Below are positions 48,288-56,382 of a stretch of 64,000 nt of DNA, piece after piece. The stretch's first letter is position 1, and every line of letters starts with the position of its first letter. The notes beneath the pieces are model-generated. The model searched no databases. It was not told the DNA's origin and saw only the letters and a list, made by a program, of their open reading frames with translations. The DNA comes from Amycolatopsis pretoriensis (lineage in GTDB: Bacteria; Actinomycetota; Actinomycetes; Mycobacteriales; Pseudonocardiaceae). The stretch lies in contig NZ_FNUJ01000004.1 of the NCBI RefSeq assembly GCF_900107925.1, positions 310,001 through 374,000 of the forward strand. The letters are read 5' to 3'. The position numbers and the translations under genes are program-made.

Positions 48288-48312
48288 CCGAGTCGCCGGA
48301 TCGGCGACTCGG
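48288..48312 (-). terminator. Terminator hairpin between the 48.3-49.0 kb gene and GH25
   Basis: CCGAGTCGCCG and CGGCGACTCGG form a perfect 11-bp stem with a GAT loop, 31 nt after the stop of the hypothetical gene and before the lysozyme leader. Confidence 0.65.
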
Positions 48313-48342
48313 ATGGTCACTCGATGGGGTTAAACCCGCAGG

Positions 48343-49041
48343 TCAGCGCTGTTCGTCGGCCAGTGCCTTCAGCAGGTGCTCGGCCGGCACGACGGCGGTG
48401 ATCAGGTCGTGCGGGTTGACCGCGACGGGGTGCCCGCCGAGCAGGCCGACGATGTCGCGGCCGAGCACCGCGCGCGCGTGCGGCCATTCGCGCGGCACGA
48501 GCGCCTTGCGCGTGTAGGCGGGCACCATGACCCGGCCGTCGGTGTTGTGGAAGCCGATCACCGTGCGTTGCACCGGCGACATCGCGTAGACGAACAGCGT
48601 CGAGTCGAGGACGACCTTCGGCAGGTCCGACGCCGGGCGGTGCTCGGTGCGGACGAGCTGCAGCAGCTGCTCGAGGTCGTTCGCCGGCTCCGGGAAGCCG
48701 AGTGCCTTGGGCGAGGGGCGGTAGCGGTCGTTCGGGTGGAAGTCCGCGACGACGTCGCCGGCGCCGTTCACCGGGTACGCGCCGACGACCGCCCACGACG
48801 GCACCGGGCCGTTCGGGTCGAAGGCCTCGTCGATGACGTAGAGCCAGCTGTTGGGGTTGGCGCGGGCGTTCGCGCGCATCTCGGCGGTGATCTCGGGCGT
48901 GCCGTGCCGGCCGGAGCGCCGGGCCTGCTGCCCGCCGCGGCGCGCGGCGCGGTTGGGTTTGCTGTGCTTGCCGGGGCGATCGGCCCCGCTTCCGGTGGGC
49001 TGCTGGGAAACCATCCGATCCGCCTCGTCCCGCTGCGCCAT
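48343..49041 (-). CDS. Conserved actinobacterial hypothetical protein (SseB/T7SS-associated-like)
   Basis: About 232 residues, no signal or membrane segment. A basic disordered N-terminus (KHSKPNRAARRGGQQARRSG) precedes a folded domain starting NSWLYVIDEAFDPNGPVPSW with VVGAYPV and FHPNDRYRPSPKALGFPEP. The WLYVID-type opening reminds me of actinobacterial proteins annotated as type VII secretion-associated or SseB-like, but I cannot confirm it and no Esx genes are near. Two ATGs (49041, 49047); the first listed has AGGGA at good distance. Divergent from the sterol-carrier-like gene. Confidence 0.7.
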   Translation of the reverse strand: MAQRDEADRMVSQQPTGSGADRPGKHSKPNRAARRGGQQARRSGRHGTPEITAEMRANARANPNSWLYVIDEAFDPNGPVPSWAVVGAYPVNGAGDVVADFHPNDRYRPSPKALGFPEPANDLEQLLQLVRTEHRPASDLPKVVLDSTLFVYAMSPVQRTVIGFHNTDGRVMVPAYTRKALVPREWPHARAVLGRDIVGLLGGHPVAVNPHDLITAVVPAEHLLKALADEQR

Positions 49042-49102
49042 CGCCATCCCTGCGTTCTCGGGTGTCCGTGAAAGTCTTGGTGCGCCACTCTACTGTTTGC
49101 CC

Positions 49103-49483
49103 ATGGCCTCTTCGCGTTCGGTCGACCCCGGACAGTTACGTGCGGCGGTGCTGGCGATTTCCCCGTGGCTGCAGGGCGACGCGCCCGATCCCGCGCGGCC
49201 GGAACTGGCCGCGGCGGTCCGGCTCAGCCTGCGCGCGCTCGCGGCCGACGCGCCGGGCCGCACGGTCGAAGTCCGCGTGCCGCCGTTCGCGGCGGTGCAG
49301 TGCGTGGAGGGGCCGCGGCACACGCGCGGCACCCCGCCGAACGTGATCGAGACCGACCCGCGCACGTGGCTCGAACTGGCCACCGGCCGACTGGACTGGA
49401 CCACCGCGGTGGCGGACGGCCGGGTGTCCGCGTCGGGCACCCGGGCCGACCTCTCCCACTGGCTCCCGATCGTCCGCCTGTGA
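49103..49483 (+). CDS. Sterol-carrier-like (SCP2-type) small protein
   Basis: A 126-residue cytoplasmic protein. RTVEVRVPPFAAVQCVEGP, RHTRGTPPNVIETDPRTWLE and LATGRLDWTTAVADGRVSAS with the SGTRADLSHWLP ending are characteristic of the actinobacterial sterol-carrier family, which has an SCP2-like lipid-binding fold. Ligand unknown. The gene looks leaderless: TACTGT (49091-49096), 6 nt, ATG. It is commonly found near purF/purM in actinobacteria, and purF is indeed about 3 kb downstream. Confidence 0.82.
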   Translation: MASSRSVDPGQLRAAVLAISPWLQGDAPDPARPELAAAVRLSLRALAADAPGRTVEVRVPPFAAVQCVEGPRHTRGTPPNVIETDPRTWLELATGRLDWTTAVADGRVSASGTRADLSHWLPIVRL

Positions 49484-49493
49484 CGGACGCGGT

Positions 49494-50327
49494 CTACGGC
49501 TTGCGGCCGACGCCGCCGGCGATCGTCCGCTGCGCGACGTTGAGCTCCTTGAGCCGCGGGCCGTCCGGCCACCAGTCGGCGCACAGCGTCACCCCGGGGT
49601 CGACGAGTTCGAGGCCGGCGAACAGCTCCTCGATCTCCTTCTGCGTCCGGAAGGTGCCGGAGCCCATCGGGCTGTGCACGAAGAAGTCCTCCATGCGGCG
49701 GGCGGTCTCGGAGTCTTCGTTCTGCGGGTCGAAGAAGTGGCTGAGCCCGACGAAGGAGCCGGACGGCAACGCGTCGACGTACTCCTTCATGATCGCCTTC
49801 GGCCGGTCGGCGTCACCCTTGAAGTGGTGCAGCGTGCCCATCTGCAGCAGCACGAGCGGCTGGGTGAAGTCGATGTGCTCCCGGACGACCTCGTTCTCGA
49901 GGATGCGCTGCGGCTCGAAGATGTCTTCGGCGACGAAGTGCGTGTGCTCGTTCTCCTCGAGCAGCGCGCGGCCGTGGGCGAGGACCACGGGGTCGTTGTC
50001 GACGTAGACGACGGTGGCCTCGGGGTGGATCCGCTGCACGACCTGGTGGGTGTTCTCCGCGGTCGGCAGGCCGGAGCCGAGGTCGAGGAACTGGGTGATG
50101 CCGGTCTGGCTCGCGAGGAAGCGGCAGGCGCGGATGAGGAAACCGCGGTTCTCGAACGCCAGGTCCTGAGCCTCCGGGGCGGCCTTCTGGACCTGAGCCA
50201 GGACCTCCCGGTCGATTTCGTAGTTGTCCTTCCCGAGCAGGAAGGCGTCGTACACGCGCGCGATGCTCGCTCGGGTCGGGTCGACCCCCACGGGAACTCG
50301 TTCGGTCCGGGTCGCGGCGTCGGGCAT
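49494..50327 (-). CDS. SAM-dependent methyltransferase, DUF574 type
   Basis: A 277-residue Rossmann methyltransferase. SIARVYDAFLLGKDNYEIDR, then motif I FLDLGSGLPTAENTH, VVYVDNDPVVLAHGRALL and LLQMGTLHHF define the family. Substrate unknown. It is divergent from an XRE-DUF5753 regulator; a 16-bp perfect palindrome (50362-50377) lies between them. The same type of enzyme is cut by the left window edge, so the genome has at least two. Convergent end with the sterol-carrier-like gene, 10 nt apart. Confidence 0.88.
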   Translation of the reverse strand: MPDAATRTERVPVGVDPTRASIARVYDAFLLGKDNYEIDREVLAQVQKAAPEAQDLAFENRGFLIRACRFLASQTGITQFLDLGSGLPTAENTHQVVQRIHPEATVVYVDNDPVVLAHGRALLEENEHTHFVAEDIFEPQRILENEVVREHIDFTQPLVLLQMGTLHHFKGDADRPKAIMKEYVDALPSGSFVGLSHFFDPQNEDSETARRMEDFFVHSPMGSGTFRTQKEIEELFAGLELVDPGVTLCADWWPDGPRLKELNVAQRTIAGGVGRKP

Positions 50328-50361
50328 CTTGAACCTCGCAAGTTCTGTGTCGAAAGTCTCG

Positions 50362-50377
50362 TACTCTACGTAGAGTA
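50362..50377. promoter_or_regulatory. 16-bp perfect palindrome between methyltransferase and XRE regulator
   Basis: TACTCTAC-GTAGAGTA is a perfect inverted repeat 35 nt from the methyltransferase start and 114 nt from the XRE start. It is AT-richer than its surroundings. The helix-turn-helix protein encoded next door is the obvious candidate to bind it. I saw no second copy in the window. Confidence 0.55.
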
Positions 50378-50491
50378 GGACTACACACGCATGCGGTAAA
50401 CCGGGTCACCTCTTTGCGCAGGACGGCCCAACGTGTACTTTCGGTAGTCGGGTCAGAACCCCCTGGTGACGTGAGTGCGGAAGGTCCGGGA

Positions 50492-51370
50492 ATGAACGCG
50501 GTGAACGCGTCGGCAGCTGAACAGAACATCGGCCCCACGGCGCGCCGCATGATCCTGGGCTCGCAGCTTCGCCGACTCCGCGAAGAGGCCGGCATCACCC
50601 GTCAGCAGGCCGGTTACAACATCCGGGGCTCCGAATCCAAGATCAGCCGCCTCGAACTGGGCCGCGTCGGCTTCAAGGAACGCGACGTCACCGACCTGCT
50701 CACGATGTACGGCGTCGAGGACGCGACCGAGCGCCAGACGTTCCTCGACATGGTCAAGCAGTCGAACGAGCCGGGCTGGTGGCGCCGCTTCGGCGACACG
50801 ATGCCGAACTGGTTCACCGACCTCGTCGGCCTCGAAGAGGCGGCGGCGCGAATCCAGATCTGGGAGCCGCTGTACGTCTCGGGCCTGCTCCAGATCGAGC
50901 CGTACGCGCGGGCGATCTTCAGCCACGGCCGCCCGGAGATGGCCGACGAGCGCGTCGACCAGCTGGTCGCGCTGCGAATGCGGCGCCAGAAGATGTTCAG
51001 CAGGCCGGACGCGCCCCGCGTGTGGATGGTGCTCGACGAGTCGGTGCTCTTCCGCCCGATCGGCGGGATGAAGGTGCTGAAGCAGCAGATCGAGTACCTG
51101 CTGGAGATGAGCGCGCTGCCGCACGTGTCGGTGCAGGTCCTGCCGTATTCGCGCAGCGGGCTGTCGGCCGAGCACGCGTTTTCGCTGCTGCGGTTCGGCG
51201 AGCCGGAACTGCCGAACATCGCGTACGTCGAGTACCTGACCGGCGCGCACTACATCGAAAAGCGCGAAGAGATCGAGAAGTACAGCCGGTCGCTGGACAT
51301 GCTGGCGGTCGACGCGGAGACGCCGGAGCGGAGCCGCGCTTTGCTGGCCAAGCGGCGCGCGGAGATCTGA
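50492..51370 (+). CDS. XRE-family helix-turn-helix protein with DUF5753
   Basis: About 292 residues. The N-terminal XRE domain (about residues 22-78) reads LGSQLRRLREEAGITRQQAG, then SKISRLELGRVGF. DUF5753 (about 105-285) has EPLYVSGLLQIEPYARAIFS, the ALRMRRQKMF segment and VQVLPYSRSGLSAEHAFSLL. These actinobacterial regulators are typically paired with a DUF397 protein that acts with or against them (as in the WhiJ/BldB-like systems of Streptomyces). The DUF397 partner is 360 nt downstream. The ATG at 50492 has GGAAGG upstream; the open frame before it is not conserved-looking. Confidence 0.9.
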   Translation: MNAVNASAAEQNIGPTARRMILGSQLRRLREEAGITRQQAGYNIRGSESKISRLELGRVGFKERDVTDLLTMYGVEDATERQTFLDMVKQSNEPGWWRRFGDTMPNWFTDLVGLEEAAARIQIWEPLYVSGLLQIEPYARAIFSHGRPEMADERVDQLVALRMRRQKMFSRPDAPRVWMVLDESVLFRPIGGMKVLKQQIEYLLEMSALPHVSVQVLPYSRSGLSAEHAFSLLRFGEPELPNIAYVEYLTGAHYIEKREEIEKYSRSLDMLAVDAETPERSRALLAKRRAEI

Positions 51371-51395
51371 GGCCGCCCTTCAGCCGGCTCCGGCC

Positions 51396-51448
51396 GTCAT
51401 GAACGACTCGTTCATCCCGTCCGACGCGCTGAAAGGGTCGTTCATGAC
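51396..51448. repeat. Dispersed hairpin element, locus 2 (two inverted units)
   Basis: GTCATGAACGACTCGTTCAT (51396-51414) faces AAAGGGTCGTTCATGAC (51432-51448), whose complement reads GTCATGAACGACCCTTT. The two units are the same pair as at 4754-4808 (one ...GACTC..., one ...GACCC...) but inverted to each other. It fills part of the 359-nt gap after the XRE gene; the rest of that gap holds only the promoter described next. Confidence 0.7.
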
Positions 51449-51629
51449 ATTCCGGCCGCTCGGACCGCTCGGAACCAGTCCCGGTGAACCGCCCCACCCG
51501 TGTCCCCACTGACCGGTAACCCCCAGTAGCAGCTAACCCATTCGAGCCGCTATCCATCACCCGATAGGTTAACCGTGGCCTGGTGATTCTTTACCGTCCG
51601 AGAACTTTGCACAAAATTCTGCACGTGCA

Positions 51630-51658
51630 TTTACCGCTGCAAGCACACGTGCTAGCCT
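51630..51658 (+). promoter_or_regulatory. Predicted promoter of the DUF397 gene
   Basis: TTTACC (51630-51635), 17-nt spacer and TAGCCT (51653-51658), about 70 nt before the DUF397 ATG. Overlapping and flanking it are TGCACGTGCA (a palindrome just upstream of the -35) and AGCACACGTGCT (at the -10), both with a CACGTG-type core, which could be regulator sites. Confidence 0.5.
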
Positions 51659-51729
51659 CCGATACGCGGGCAAATGCACATGCAGATGCAACGGCCCTCG
51701 AAAGCTTTTCCACATCGAGAGGTGGGACC

Positions 51730-51969
51730 ATGGCTGAGCGATTCGAGAACGGCATCCCGGCCGACCGGCTGTCCGGTGCCGAGTGGCGCAAGGCGAGCTA
51801 CAGCGGTGCCGTCGGCAACTGCGTCGAGGTCGCGCCGCTGTCCAGCGGTGAGATCGCGATGCGCAACTCGCGCTTCCCGACCGGCCCGGCGCTCGTCTAC
51901 ACGCGCGCCGAGATGGCGGCCTTCCTGGCCGGTGCCAAGGACGGTGAATTCGACGATGTCCTCGGCTGA
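51730..51969 (+). CDS. DUF397 protein
   Basis: A 79-residue small protein with the family signature WRKASYSGAVGNCVEVAPLS and the C-terminal VYTRAEMAAFLAGAKDGEFD. DUF397 proteins are found almost only in actinobacteria beside XRE-DUF5753 regulators, as here, and are thought to modulate them. It has its own promoter and overlaps the next gene by 14 nt. Confidence 0.9.
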   Translation: MAERFENGIPADRLSGAEWRKASYSGAVGNCVEVAPLSSGEIAMRNSRFPTGPALVYTRAEMAAFLAGAKDGEFDDVLG

Positions 51970-52261
51970 GGCCGTCGCCCCCGTCTTCGACATCGACACC
52001 GGTCTGCAGGAGCTGGTGGCCCGCGGCTACCAGTTCGTCCACCCCGCCGACGAGCGCGGTGAGGTCCTCGCCGTCGTCGGCGTGCGGGTGCACGACGACG
52101 TGGTGGACGTGGTCCGGCTCAACGCCGAAGACGACGTCGTGGCGACCCGGATGCCCGGCACCGAAGAGAACATCTTCGAGCCGGAGCGCTGGTTGTGGCG
52201 CCGCCGCGGAGAAGGCGCGCAGGTACTCACGGAGATGCTCTCGCTCCCGGATGCCTGCTAG
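51956..52261 (+). CDS. Small acidic protein of unknown function co-translated with DUF397
   Basis: A 101-residue acidic protein I do not recognise. It has no membrane segment; segments GLQELVARGYQFVHPADERG, VVGVRVHDDVVDVVRLNAED and TRMPGTEENIFEPERWLWRR look like a compact alpha/beta domain. The ATG overlaps the DUF397 gene by 14 nt, so both are made from one mRNA. A very strong terminator follows, closing the unit. It may be a third member of the XRE/DUF397 module. Confidence 0.72.
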   Translation: MSSAEAVAPVFDIDTGLQELVARGYQFVHPADERGEVLAVVGVRVHDDVVDVVRLNAEDDVVATRMPGTEENIFEPERWLWRRRGEGAQVLTEMLSLPDAC

Positions 52262-52273
52262 GGATGAAGACTT

Positions 52274-52317
52274 CAGGCCCCGTCCGAAGTGGTCAGTACC
52301 ACGTCGGGCGGGGCCTG
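52274..52317 (+). terminator. Strong terminator before purF
   Basis: CAGGCCCCGTCCGA pairs with TCGGGCGGGGCCTG over 14 bp (one G-T wobble). The loop contains a further 5-bp stem GTGGT/ACCAC, making one long hairpin. It separates the DUF397 unit from purF. A TACACT -10-like box at 52335-52340 follows for purF. Confidence 0.85.
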
Positions 52318-52379
52318 ACCCATGTCCGCACCGTCTACACTGAAAACCGGCCTGACCACGTCTTCCCAGGAGCTCCTCG

Positions 52380-53906
52380 GTGGTTTCCGACCCGCAGCTC
52401 GTGTCCGACCAGCCCGAACCGGAACCCCGTGAGGAGTGTGGCGTCTTCGGCGTCTGGGCTCCCGGGGAAGAAGTCGCGAAGCTGACCTACTACGGCCTCT
52501 ACGCCCTGCAGCACCGCGGGCAGGAAGCCGCCGGCATCTCCGTCTCCGACGGCTCGCAGATCGTGGTCTTCAAGGACCTCGGCCTGGTCAGCCAGGTGTT
52601 CGACGAGCAGATCCTGCAGTCGCTGCAGGGGCACATCGCCGTCGGGCACTGCCGGTACTCGACCACCGGCGCCACCATCTGGGAGAACGCCCAGCCGATC
52701 TTCCGCACCACCGAAACCGGTAGCGGCCTTTCCTTCGCGCACAACGGCAACCTCGTCAACACGGCCGAGCTGCGCGAACGCACCATCGAGGCCGGGCTCA
52801 AGCCGCACGCGGGCCTGACCGGCTCGTCCAGCGACTCGGACCTGATCTGCGGACTGCTCGCCGCGAACGCGGCCGACAAGGGCATCGAAGCCGCCGCGAT
52901 GGACCTGCTGCCCACCCTGAAGGGCGCCTTCTGCCTGGTGTTCTCCGACGAGAACACGCTCTACGCGGCACGTGACCCGCACGGGGTGCACCCGTTGGTG
53001 CTCGGCCGGCTCGAGCGCGGCTGGGTCGTCTCCAGCGAGACGGCGGGCCTCGACATCGTCGGCGCGTCCTTCGTCCGCGAGGTCGAGCCGGGCGAGCTCA
53101 TCGCGATCGACGCCGCGGGCCTGCGCTCCTCGCGGTTCGCGAACCCGGACCCCAAGGGCTGCGTCTTCGAGTACGTCTACCTCGCGCGCCCCGACACCAC
53201 GATCGCCGGCCGCGGCGTGCACGCCACCCGCGTCGAGATCGGCCGCCGGCTGGCCAAGGAGCAGCCGGTCGAGGCCGACCTCGTCATGCCGGTGCCGGAG
53301 TCGGGCACGCCGGCCGCGATCGGGTACGCGCAGGGCTCGGGCATCCCCTACGGCACCGGCCTGGTGAAGAACGCCTACGTCGGGCGCACGTTCATCCAGC
53401 CGTCGCAGACCATCCGCCAGCTCGGCATCCGCCTGAAGCTGAACCCGCTGCGCGACGTCATCCGCGGCAAGCGCCTGGTCGTCGTGGACGACTCGATCGT
53501 CCGCGGCAACACCCAGCGCGCGCTCGTCCGGATGCTGCGGGAGGCCGGCGCGCTCGAGGTGCACGTCCGGATCGCTTCGCCGCCCGTGCGCTGGCCGTGC
53601 TTCTACGGCATCGACTTCGCCTCGCGGGCCGAGCTGGTCGCGAACGGTGTCGACACCGACGGCATCCGGCGCTCGATCGGAGCCGACTCCCTGGGTTACA
53701 TTTCCCTGGACGGCCTGGTCGCGGCGACGGAACAGCCGAAGTCGCGGCTGTGCACGGCGTGCTTCTCCGGCGAGTACCCGATCCCGCTGCCGGAGGACGC
53801 GCTGATCGGGAAGCACCTGCTCGAAAGCCTCGACTCGGTCAATGGCGCGGCGACCCCGGTCAGCCCCGCCGGGTACGGTGCCGAGGACGCCGTCCGGCGT
53901 CCCTAG
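52380..53906 (+). CDS. purF: Amidophosphoribosyltransferase
   Basis: A 508-residue enzyme catalysing the first committed purine step, PRPP plus glutamine to phosphoribosylamine. A short propeptide ending EPREE precedes the N-terminal nucleophile C20 (CGVFGVWAPG), exposed by self-processing. RGQEAAGISV and the glutamine-site HNGNLVN follow. The PRPP motif LVVVDDSIVRGNT is near residues 365-377, and late cysteines (RLCTACFSGEYPIPL) fit the [4Fe-4S] type of the enzyme. The GTG has AGGAG upstream. purM follows after 29 nt in the same direction. Confidence 0.96.
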   Translation: MVSDPQLVSDQPEPEPREECGVFGVWAPGEEVAKLTYYGLYALQHRGQEAAGISVSDGSQIVVFKDLGLVSQVFDEQILQSLQGHIAVGHCRYSTTGATIWENAQPIFRTTETGSGLSFAHNGNLVNTAELRERTIEAGLKPHAGLTGSSSDSDLICGLLAANAADKGIEAAAMDLLPTLKGAFCLVFSDENTLYAARDPHGVHPLVLGRLERGWVVSSETAGLDIVGASFVREVEPGELIAIDAAGLRSSRFANPDPKGCVFEYVYLARPDTTIAGRGVHATRVEIGRRLAKEQPVEADLVMPVPESGTPAAIGYAQGSGIPYGTGLVKNAYVGRTFIQPSQTIRQLGIRLKLNPLRDVIRGKRLVVVDDSIVRGNTQRALVRMLREAGALEVHVRIASPPVRWPCFYGIDFASRAELVANGVDTDGIRRSIGADSLGYISLDGLVAATEQPKSRLCTACFSGEYPIPLPEDALIGKHLLESLDSVNGAATPVSPAGYGAEDAVRRP

Positions 53907-53935
53907 CAGTTCCTTCCAGAGGGAGTCCTTCCACC

Positions 53936-55006
53936 GTGAGCGAGTCCACGAGCGCCACGTACGCCGCCGCCGGGGTCAGCATCGACGCCGGCGACCAAGC
54001 CGTCGAGCTGCTCAAGCCGCACGCCGAGCGGGCCACGCGCCCCGAGGTCATGGGTGGCGTCGGCGGCTTCGCCGGGCTCTTCTCCCTGAAGCTCGACAAG
54101 TGGAAGGAGCCGGTGCTCGCGTCGTCGACCGACGGCGTCGGCACCAAGATCGCGGTCGCGCAGGCGCTGGACAAGCACGACACGGTCGGCATCGACCTGG
54201 TCGCCATGGTGGTCGACGACCTGGTCGTGACCGGCGCCGAGCCGCTGTTCCTGCAGGACTACATCGCCGTCGGCAAGGTGCACCCGGAGAAGATCGCCGC
54301 GCTGGTCGGCGGCATCGCCGAAGGCTGCGTCCAGGCCGGCTGCGCGCTGCTGGGCGGCGAGACCGCCGAGCACCCGGGCCTGATGGGCGAGCACGACTAC
54401 GACATGTCGGCCACCGGTGTCGGCGTGGTCGAGGCTTCGCAACTGCTTTCGCCGGAAAAGGTCCGTCCGGGTGACGTCGTGCTGGCCCTCGGCTCGTCCG
54501 GATTGCACTCGAACGGGTACTCCTTGGCCCGGCACGTGCTGCTCGACATCGCGCGGATGCCGCTCGGGGGACACGTCGAGGAGTTCGGCCGCACCCTCGG
54601 CGAGGAGATGCTGGAGCCGACGCGCATCTACGCGAAGGACTGCCTGGCGCTCGCGGCCGAGACCGAGGTCCGGACGTTCGCGCACATCACCGGCGGTGGC
54701 CTGGAGGCCAACCTGGCCCGCGTCATGCCGCGCGGCCTGGTCGCCCGGCTCGAGCGCGGTACCTGGACGCCGGCGCCGGTGTTCGCCCTGATCGGCCAGC
54801 GCGGCAAGGTCGAGCGGGCCGAGCTGGAGAAGACGTTCAACATGGGCGTGGGCATGGTCGCGATCGTCGGCGCCGAAGACGTCGACCGGGCGCTGGCCAT
54901 GCTGACCGCGCGGCACGTCCCGGCGTGGATCCTGGGCGACGTCCAGCCGGCCGGCGACGTCGACGGCCCGCGCGCGGTGCTCTCGGGCGACCACCCGCGC
55001 TTCTGA
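53936..55006 (+). CDS. purM: Phosphoribosylformylglycinamidine cyclo-ligase (AIR synthetase)
   Basis: A 356-residue enzyme closing the imidazole ring of FGAM with ATP. TYAAAGVSIDAGDQAVELLK, LASSTDGVGTKIAVAQAL, DLVAMVVDDLVVTGAEPLFL, LLGGETAEHPGLM and ITGGGLEANLARVMP are canonical. The GTG at 53936 has GAGGGAG about 9 nt upstream. It forms an operon with purF. Confidence 0.95.
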   Translation: MSESTSATYAAAGVSIDAGDQAVELLKPHAERATRPEVMGGVGGFAGLFSLKLDKWKEPVLASSTDGVGTKIAVAQALDKHDTVGIDLVAMVVDDLVVTGAEPLFLQDYIAVGKVHPEKIAALVGGIAEGCVQAGCALLGGETAEHPGLMGEHDYDMSATGVGVVEASQLLSPEKVRPGDVVLALGSSGLHSNGYSLARHVLLDIARMPLGGHVEEFGRTLGEEMLEPTRIYAKDCLALAAETEVRTFAHITGGGLEANLARVMPRGLVARLERGTWTPAPVFALIGQRGKVERAELEKTFNMGVGMVAIVGAEDVDRALAMLTARHVPAWILGDVQPAGDVDGPRAVLSGDHPRF

Positions 55007-55040
55007 AACGTGCTTGATCGCGGCTGTCACACTGGTTGAC

Positions 55041-55472
55041 GTGGCAGCCGAAGACGTGGTGATCGGCTCCCGGTTCACGATCCCGGGAGCCGAGTTGAGC
55101 GAGCGCTTTTCGCGCTCGTCCGGCCCCGGCGGCCAGGGCGTCAACACGACGGACTCGCGGGTCGAGCTGTCCTTCGACGTCGCTCTGTCGCCGTCGATCC
55201 CGGACCACCTGCGTGACCGCGTGCTGGCCGCGCTCGAAAACCGGCTGGTCGACGGCGTCCTGACGATCGCGGCCAGCGAACACCGCTCGCAGCTGCAGAA
55301 CCGCGAGGCGGCGCGTGGCCGGCTCGCGAACCTCCTGCTCGACGCGTCGGCGCCGCCGCCCGCCAAGCGGCGCCCCACGAAACCGTCCCGCGGTTCGAAG
55401 GAGCGCCGCCTGGCGTCGAAGAAGCGCCGGAGCGACGTGAAGCGAGGCCGCTCCGGCCGCTTCGACGACTAG
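55041..55472 (+). CDS. arfB: Alternative ribosome-rescue factor / peptidyl-tRNA hydrolase ArfB
   Basis: A 143-residue class I release-factor-like protein. The GGQ motif that triggers peptidyl-tRNA hydrolysis is in SSGPGGQGVNTTDSRVEL, and a long basic tail (KRRPTKPSRGSKERRLASKK onward) is the part known to enter the empty mRNA channel of stalled ribosomes. GTG start; a CACACT hexamer 7 nt upstream may be a weak -10 of a leaderless mRNA. The 3' end overlaps the convergent acetyltransferase gene by 4 nt. Confidence 0.9.
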   Translation: MAAEDVVIGSRFTIPGAELSERFSRSSGPGGQGVNTTDSRVELSFDVALSPSIPDHLRDRVLAALENRLVDGVLTIAASEHRSQLQNREAARGRLANLLLDASAPPPAKRRPTKPSRGSKERRLASKKRRSDVKRGRSGRFDD

Positions 55473-56206
55473 GCCAGCGACAGGTGCACGCACTCGCCCG
55501 CCGGCTGGTAGCCGACGCGGGCGTAGACGTTCCCGATCCCCAGGTCACCGGGGGTGAGGAACGCCGTGTGCGCGCCGGCCTCGTGCGCTTCGCGGGTGAG
55601 CCGCGCGGTGAGCGCCGCGGCGATCCCGCGGCCGCGGTACGGCTCGAGCACGGCGATCCCGGCGACCTCGGTCGTGCCGTCGACGACTTCGAGCGCGACC
55701 CCGCCGCCGACGACCACGCCGCCGGCTTCCGCGAGGAGGTGCCGTCCGCTGCCGGTCTTCAGCTGCTCGACCTCGGCGTCGCCGATTTCCGGCGATTCGC
55801 CGAACGCGATGTTCTGCGCGGCTCTCATACGCCGGAAGTCCTCGTCGGACCCCGGTGCGCGCAGCCGGATCCCCGTCGGCACGGGCCGGTCGATCCGGCC
55901 GTCCGGTGCGCACGTCATCAGCGGCACCCGGCGTTCGAGCCCGTACCCCGCCTCGACCAGCAGTTTCTCCAGGTCGGGAGCGACGTCGGTGAAGTACTCC
56001 AGCCGCGGGAGCAGGTCCCGTCGCCGGTAGGCCTCGGTCAGCGCGCCGATCTCGGCCGGCGTCGGCCGCGCGCCGTCGTCCGGGATCGCGTAGTTGAGCA
56101 TCGGGTGCGGGGTGCCCGGCGAGTAGGTGGCCAGGAAGGGGCCGACCCGCTCGGTGTCCCGGCCGCGTGGCGCCGTGGTGCGGACATATGCCTGGATGGC
56201 GGACAT
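55469..56206 (-). CDS. GNAT-family N-acetyltransferase
   Basis: A 245-residue protein. The C-terminal GNAT domain shows the acetyl-CoA motif VLEPYRGRGIAAALTARLTR followed by AGAHTAFLTPGDLGIGNVYA and the YARVGYQP ending. The N-terminal 110 residues may be a second, degenerate GNAT-like fold. Substrate unknown. The ATG is preceded by AAAGG. Confidence 0.87.
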   Translation of the reverse strand: MSAIQAYVRTTAPRGRDTERVGPFLATYSPGTPHPMLNYAIPDDGARPTPAEIGALTEAYRRRDLLPRLEYFTDVAPDLEKLLVEAGYGLERRVPLMTCAPDGRIDRPVPTGIRLRAPGSDEDFRRMRAAQNIAFGESPEIGDAEVEQLKTGSGRHLLAEAGGVVVGGGVALEVVDGTTEVAGIAVLEPYRGRGIAAALTARLTREAHEAGAHTAFLTPGDLGIGNVYARVGYQPAGECVHLSLA

Positions 56207-56272
56207 GTGAGCCTTTCGAAGAGCACGTCAAGGAACCGCAGCCCTCGAAGCGGGCTTGCGGGCGGATCGCCG

Positions 56273-56300
56273 GGCGTCGGGCCTAGCGGGGGCCGACGCC
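56273..56300 (-). terminator. Possible terminator between VanZ and GNAT genes
   Basis: GGCGTCGG and CCGACGCC form a perfect 8-bp stem with a 12-nt loop, downstream of the VanZ gene. The rest of this 176-nt gap shows no gene. Confidence 0.45.
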
Positions 56301-56382
56301 GTGCGCGGCGCCAGGCATAGGCGGTCATTCCTTGATTCGAAGGCGCTGTCCTGGGCTCATCGTGGCACGGCCCGCAACCGGA

